Origin: a virus
Direction: 5' to 3' (one strand)
DNA length: 23,664 nt
Virus record (IMG/VR): IMGVR_UViG_3300008012_000200
Location: 1 to 23,664 of that record
Made by a program: the position numbers and the translations under genes. This document shows, piece after piece, positions 20,654-23,664 of this stretch. Every line of letters starts with the position of its first letter. Positions within the stretch are counted from its first letter, which is position 1. The notes under the pieces are model-generated. The model saw only the letters and a program-made list of their open reading frames with translations. It ran no database searches and was not told the origin of the DNA.

Positions 20654-22123
20654 ATGAGTTCGTGTAAATTGGTAATCAAGGATGAGGTGAATGTGAAATT
20701 TGAAGACCTATCTCTTGAGCATAGAAAAAAACTTCATTCAAAATTTAAATTTGAAATACCGTATGCTCGTCACTTACCTGCTGTAAAGTTGGGAAGATGG
20801 GACGGGAAGATTAGTTTTTTTGGTCTGGGAGGCACCACTTATCTGGCGCTGGTCCCGGAAGTATTACCAATACTAGAAAATGCCGGTGTGTATGTTGAAC
20901 TACTTGATCAGCGAACACCACACAACTTTGAATTTAAATTAATAGATAAAAATTATCTATCAGATATTAAATGGCCGGAGGCGCATCCGATGGCCGGACA
21001 ATCTATAGAACTACGTGACTATCAGGTGCAGACCATCAACAAATTCCTAGAGCATCCTCAATGCATACAGGAGATCGCCACGGGAGCAGGAAAGACCATC
21101 ATCACGGCAACATTATGTAAACTGGTTGAAAACTATGGAAGGACATTGACAATTGTTCCAAACAAAAGTCTCGTCACGCAGACAGAGGACGATTTTATTA
21201 CGTGTAATCTCGACGTGGGAGTTTATTATGGTGACAGGAAAGAGTTGGGTCGACAGAACACGATCGCCACATGGCAGTCGTTGAATGTGTTAGAGAAAAA
21301 AAGCAAGGACGAGGATTCGGAGGCATTCGCAGAAGCGATAAAGAACATCAACACAGTGATTGTTGATGAGGTGCACATGGCCAAAGCCGACGTACTAAAA
21401 AGAATGTTGACCGGACCATTTGCCCACTGTGGCATACGTTGGGGACTGACGGGGACTGTGCCCAAAGCAAATTTTGAATTCTACGGATTGCGATGTTCCA
21501 TCGGGGAAGTGACCAACCGTATCGCCGCAAAAGAACTACAGGACAAAGGTGTACTGGCACAGTGTGATGTCAACATTCTGCAGACACAGGATCATCCAGC
21601 ATTTAAAAACTATCAAGAAGAATTAAAATGGTTGACCACAGACGAGACCAGAATGGAATGGATCGCAGGAACCATTAAAAGCATAGCAACATCAGGCAAC
21701 ACACTGATACTTGTGGATAGGATATCCGCTGGAGAGATTTTAGAAAAGAAACTAAAGGATTCAACATTCATTTCAGGATCAACCAAAAACACAGACCGAA
21801 AGGAGCACTACGATGAAGTATCTACTGCAACAAATAAGATTATTATTGCCACATATGGAGTGGCCTCTGTGGGCATTAATATTCCTCGTATTTTTAATCT
21901 TGTTCTCATAGAACCCGGCAAGTCATTTGTGCGAGTGATTCAATCTATAGGACGTGGTATTAGGAAGGCCGAGGATAAAGATAGCGTACAGATATGGGAC
22001 ATTACCAGCAGTTGCAAGTTTGCAAAAAGACACTTAACAGAAAGAAAAAAGTTTTACAAAGAGGCCAATTATCCGTATAATATAGAGAAGATAGAATATG
22101 AAAATCCTTACACTAGAAAATAG
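20654..22123 (+). CDS. uvsW: UvsW-like superfamily 2 helicase
   Basis: UvsW unwinds branched DNA and R-loops, and in T4 moves replication from origin-dependent to recombination-dependent initiation. The 489-aa protein (503 aa in T4) has an N-terminal substrate-recognition domain (about 1-110) with a K-L-G-R-W-D-G-K-I-S-F-F block at 45-56. The helicase core follows: Q motif region R-D-Y-Q at 121-124, Walker A T-G-A-G-K-T at 143-148, motif II D-E-V-H at 238-241, motif III L-T-G-T at 265-268, motif V around 400-410, and motif VI Q-S-I-G-R-G-I-R at 430-437. All catalytic residues are present. The first third is AT-richer than the helicase core. A TATAAT hexamer stands 7 nt upstream. Its last 26 nt overlap the following gene. 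Confidence 0.96.
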   Translation: MSSCKLVIKDEVNVKFEDLSLEHRKKLHSKFKFEIPYARHLPAVKLGRWDGKISFFGLGGTTYLALVPEVLPILENAGVYVELLDQRTPHNFEFKLIDKNYLSDIKWPEAHPMAGQSIELRDYQVQTINKFLEHPQCIQEIATGAGKTIITATLCKLVENYGRTLTIVPNKSLVTQTEDDFITCNLDVGVYYGDRKELGRQNTIATWQSLNVLEKKSKDEDSEAFAEAIKNINTVIVDEVHMAKADVLKRMLTGPFAHCGIRWGLTGTVPKANFEFYGLRCSIGEVTNRIAAKELQDKGVLAQCDVNILQTQDHPAFKNYQEELKWLTTDETRMEWIAGTIKSIATSGNTLILVDRISAGEILEKKLKDSTFISGSTKNTDRKEHYDEVSTATNKIIIATYGVASVGINIPRIFNLVLIEPGKSFVRVIQSIGRGIRKAEDKDSVQIWDITSSCKFAKRHLTERKKFYKEANYPYNIEKIEYENPYTRK

Positions 22124-22601
22124 AACTTATACATTAGAGAAGATCCCTGAATATGTCGATGACAATTTGCGTTTTGCAGTTCTAGATAATTCCAATCCTA
22201 CCGATCCAGATTATTTTTTCATACCATTGATATTCCTAGAATCTTTCAATGCACCAGCGGCAGTATTGCAAATTGGTCCATATAAACTCTCTATGCCTTT
22301 GGACTGGAAGATGGTTATAGGAGAAGCAGAACAGGGAGAGTTACACGTATTACCTATAACTAGTTTGAACGATCGAGGCTTTGAGGCATTCACATTTAAT
22401 CCGTTGCTTGGATCTAAACCCGAATTTTTCGAAGTCGACATCATAGACATATATCAAGAAGTCAAATGGTATTTTCCAAAGATCAAATCGGGGCAAATAC
22501 TTGCGATACCTTTACAAAATGGCAAGAACCCAAAGTGTGCTTACTTTGTTAAAGATATTTCAAAGCAATGCGAAAACTTGGATTATGGCTCAGTATGGTA
22601 A
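22098..22601 (+). CDS. conserved marine T4-like phage protein of unknown function
   Basis: This 167-aa protein appears strand-rich. It has N-terminal T-Y-T-L-E-K-I-P-E-Y-V-D-D-N-L-R-F-A-V-L-D-N, then a central F-F-I-P-L-I-F-L-E-S-F segment, and L-P-I-T-S-L-N-D-R-G-F-E-A-F-T-F-N-P-L. The C-terminus has E-V-K-W-Y-F-P-K-I and C-A-Y-F-V-K-D. I recall proteins with this same order of motifs directly after uvsW in cyanophages, annotated as hypothetical. The hydrophobic segment is too polar at its ends and too short to be a clear membrane helix. It overlaps uvsW by 26 nt and the next gene by several nucleotides, in a chain of small genes typical of the middle-expression replication block. No function is claimed. 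Confidence 0.85.
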   Translation: MKILTLENRTYTLEKIPEYVDDNLRFAVLDNSNPTDPDYFFIPLIFLESFNAPAAVLQIGPYKLSMPLDWKMVIGEAEQGELHVLPITSLNDRGFEAFTFNPLLGSKPEFFEVDIIDIYQEVKWYFPKIKSGQILAIPLQNGKNPKCAYFVKDISKQCENLDYGSVW

Positions 22602-22825
22602 GAAAAAATCAAATTAAGATTAAAAAACCTGTTATAAAAATAGGTAGAGATTCTATACTAATGGACCAACAGTGGCTAGAGCATACTAAACAACACCTCG
22701 ACGAAATACATTCACAGATGCCTATTAAAAATGTTCTAGACAAAAAAGATCATATTATAGTAGAATTTTTAAATGAAAAAACAGCAACAATGTTTAGATT
22801 GAAATATGGGCACCTCACAAAATAA
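22595..22825 (+). CDS. small conserved phage protein downstream of uvsW
   Basis: This is 76 aa from the ATG at 22595, which overlaps the stop of the previous gene. A longer form of 85 aa could start at 22568, but would cover 34 nt of the preceding gene. The first 25 residues are basic (V-R-K-N-Q-I-K-I-K-K-P-V-I-K-I-G-R). The remainder, D-Q-Q-W-L-E-H-T-K-Q-H-L followed by I-I-V-E-F-L-N and F-R-L-K-Y-G, looks like a small alpha/beta domain. I do not recognise a family. It overlaps the next gene by 20 nt, and the conserved-looking gene chain makes it very likely to be real. Confidence 0.72.
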   Translation: MVRKNQIKIKKPVIKIGRDSILMDQQWLEHTKQHLDEIHSQMPIKNVLDKKDHIIVEFLNEKTATMFRLKYGHLTK

Positions 22826-23258
22826 AAAATTTTTTGAACTTCGCAACGGAATGAAGGCTATCGATTTCCGCAATAAAGATTATTATGATAGGATCGATGA
22901 CAAGGAGAGAAGTTTATATTCTCCATATATGATCATGAGATATGCAAGTTCTGTATCCGGGGATCGTTTTTATCAAGAGCATTATGTAGAAATGGTTAAC
23001 GAGTGCGTGAACAAACATCTGTTTACTTTGTCCGGCAAACATAAAAAATTGTGTTGGATGCTGACTGCTATGTGCGGCTCACTTAAACAACAATTCCATC
23101 CATGGGTAAAACCAATGAAGAAGACCGCCAACAAAAGTATGCAACAACTATTAGATATCTTTCCGTCAATGAAGGAATCGGATGTTGAAACCCTCGATAA
23201 GATAATCACAGACGGAGAACTGGAAGAACTGTTAGAGGCACATGGACAACAATCTTAA
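22806..23258 (+). CDS. conserved marine T4-like phage protein, possibly clamp-loader related
   Basis: This 150-aa helical protein has the segments M-K-A-I-D-F-R-N-K-D-Y-Y-D-R-I (16-30), Y-S-P-Y-M-I-M-R-Y-A-S-S-V (38-50), N-K-H-L-F-T-L-S-G-K-H-K-K-L-C-W and F-H-P-W-V-K-P. It ends with F-P-S-M-K-E-S-D-V-E-T-L followed by E-A-H-G. I recall proteins with this pattern from many marine T4-like phages. The P-Y-M-x-x-R element and length recall the small clamp-loader subunit gp62, but no partner gp44 or gp45 is in view, and the match is not good enough to assign that role. It overlaps its upstream neighbour by 20 nt and its downstream neighbour by 17 nt. Confidence 0.8.
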   Translation: MGTSQNKKFFELRNGMKAIDFRNKDYYDRIDDKERSLYSPYMIMRYASSVSGDRFYQEHYVEMVNECVNKHLFTLSGKHKKLCWMLTAMCGSLKQQFHPWVKPMKKTANKSMQQLLDIFPSMKESDVETLDKIITDGELEELLEAHGQQS

Positions 23259-23664
23259 TACCTGTACCTATTGTGGCAAGAGTTTTCAGAAAGAAAGAAC
23301 TCTCCAGGTTCATGTGTGTGAACCAAAACGGCGTCATCTTCAAAAAAATGAAAAATGGGTGCAGAACGGTTTTATGGTATTCCAAAGATTTTACGAGATA
23401 CATCAGAACAATACAAAAACCAAAACATACGATCAATTTTGTCAAAGTTCGTACTACAACGCATTTGTCAAATTTGGTAGATATATGATGTATATAAATC
23501 CAATATATCCGGAAAAGTATATAGACTATGTGATATTATCAAAGATAAAACTAGACCATTGGGCTCGAGATGACCTTTACGAAATTTATCTCGTAGACAC
23601 TCTCAAAACGGAACCCGTTGAAGCGGCCTTGCGTAGAAGTATACAGACCATGATGGACTGGGCA
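23242..23664 (+). CDS. C2H2-like zinc-finger phage protein (partial, runs off the window)
   Basis: From the ATG at 23242 the frame stays open for 141 codons to the window end without a stop. The N-terminus is a short zinc knuckle: C8-x-x-C11, then H24-x-C26 within C-T-Y-C-G-K-S-F-Q-K-E-R-T-L-Q-V-H-V-C-E-P-K-R-R. The rest is a compact, aromatic-rich domain: F-C-Q-S-S-Y-Y-N-A-F-V-K-F-G-R-Y, N-P-I-Y-P-E-K-Y-I-D-Y-V, K-L-D-H-W-A-R-D-D-L-Y. I recognise this as a widespread marine T4-like phage protein of unknown function, usually near replication and transcription genes. A role in binding nucleic acid is inferred from the zinc knuckle only. It starts 17 nt inside the preceding gene. Confidence 0.85.
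   Translation, partial: MDNNLNTCTYCGKSFQKERTLQVHVCEPKRRHLQKNEKWVQNGFMVFQRFYEIHQNNTKTKTYDQFCQSSYYNAFVKFGRYMMYINPIYPEKYIDYVILSKIKLDHWARDDLYEIYLVDTLKTEPVEAALRRSIQTMMDWA

Noticed and set aside
22806-23258. Firm assignment as clamp loader small subunit gp62
   Set aside because: Only length and a P-Y-M-x-x-R-like element agree. No gp44 or gp45 neighbour is visible, so the name was not given.
1-23664. tRNA genes, CRISPR arrays, insertion sequences or integrase attachment sites
   Set aside because: I saw no cloverleaf-like tRNA, no regularly spaced repeats, no transposase and no integrase. The coding density leaves almost no room for them.

Overview
The window looks like part of the genome of a marine T4-like myovirus. 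The evidence is one AT-rich gene array with almost no spacers, containing a T4 gp17-type terminase large subunit, gp32 single-stranded DNA binding protein, UvsX recombinase, UvsY mediator and UvsW helicase. The protein flavour (long acidic virion-type proteins, a C2H2-like zinc-finger protein, a SprT-like protease, dense sugar genes) resembles phages of cyanobacteria or SAR11. The host cannot be fixed from the sequence alone. I see no tRNA, rRNA, CRISPR array or insertion sequence, and no gene-free stretch longer than 300 bases; the longest gap is the 123-nt gp32 leader.

Region 1 (1-5636, + strand) is a late, virion-assembly block. It holds the end of an unrecognised gene, a 198-aa conserved phage protein, a 271-aa protein with an eight-cysteine cluster, terminase gp17, and a 780-aa protein with an EF-hand-like loop. 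Three genes here have a T4-late-promoter-like TAAATA box only 6-8 nt before their ATG.

Region 2 (5637-8547, + strand) is the recombination core: gp32 behind a structured leader and a very strong ribosome binding site, a 13-bp hairpin, then uvsX, a small acidic protein and uvsY in a tightly overlapping series.

Region 3 (8531-19352, strands alternating) is an accessory island of about 10.8 kb placed between uvsY and uvsW. It encodes a HAD phosphatase, a kinase-nucleotidyltransferase fusion, a GT8-like enzyme, a 2OG-Fe(II) oxygenase, an FkbM-type methyltransferase, four diverged paralogues of a KpsS/Kdo-transferase-like glycosyltransferase, a GT61-like glycosyltransferase, a GT-A enzyme, a class I methyltransferase, a GT42/DUF115-like protein and a SprT-like metalloprotease. 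Together these look like a complete cytoplasmic glycan assembly and decoration set: donor activation, several transferases, and methyl and hydroxyl tailoring. None has an evident signal peptide or membrane segment. The target could be a virion protein, phage DNA or a host surface polymer. This is the best candidate for an undescribed system.

Region 4 (19353-23664, + strand) returns to replication and repair: an unrecognised 411-aa protein behind a good sigma70-type promoter and a perfect 16-bp palindrome, uvsW, and a chain of small overlapping conserved phage genes ending in a zinc-finger protein cut by the window edge.
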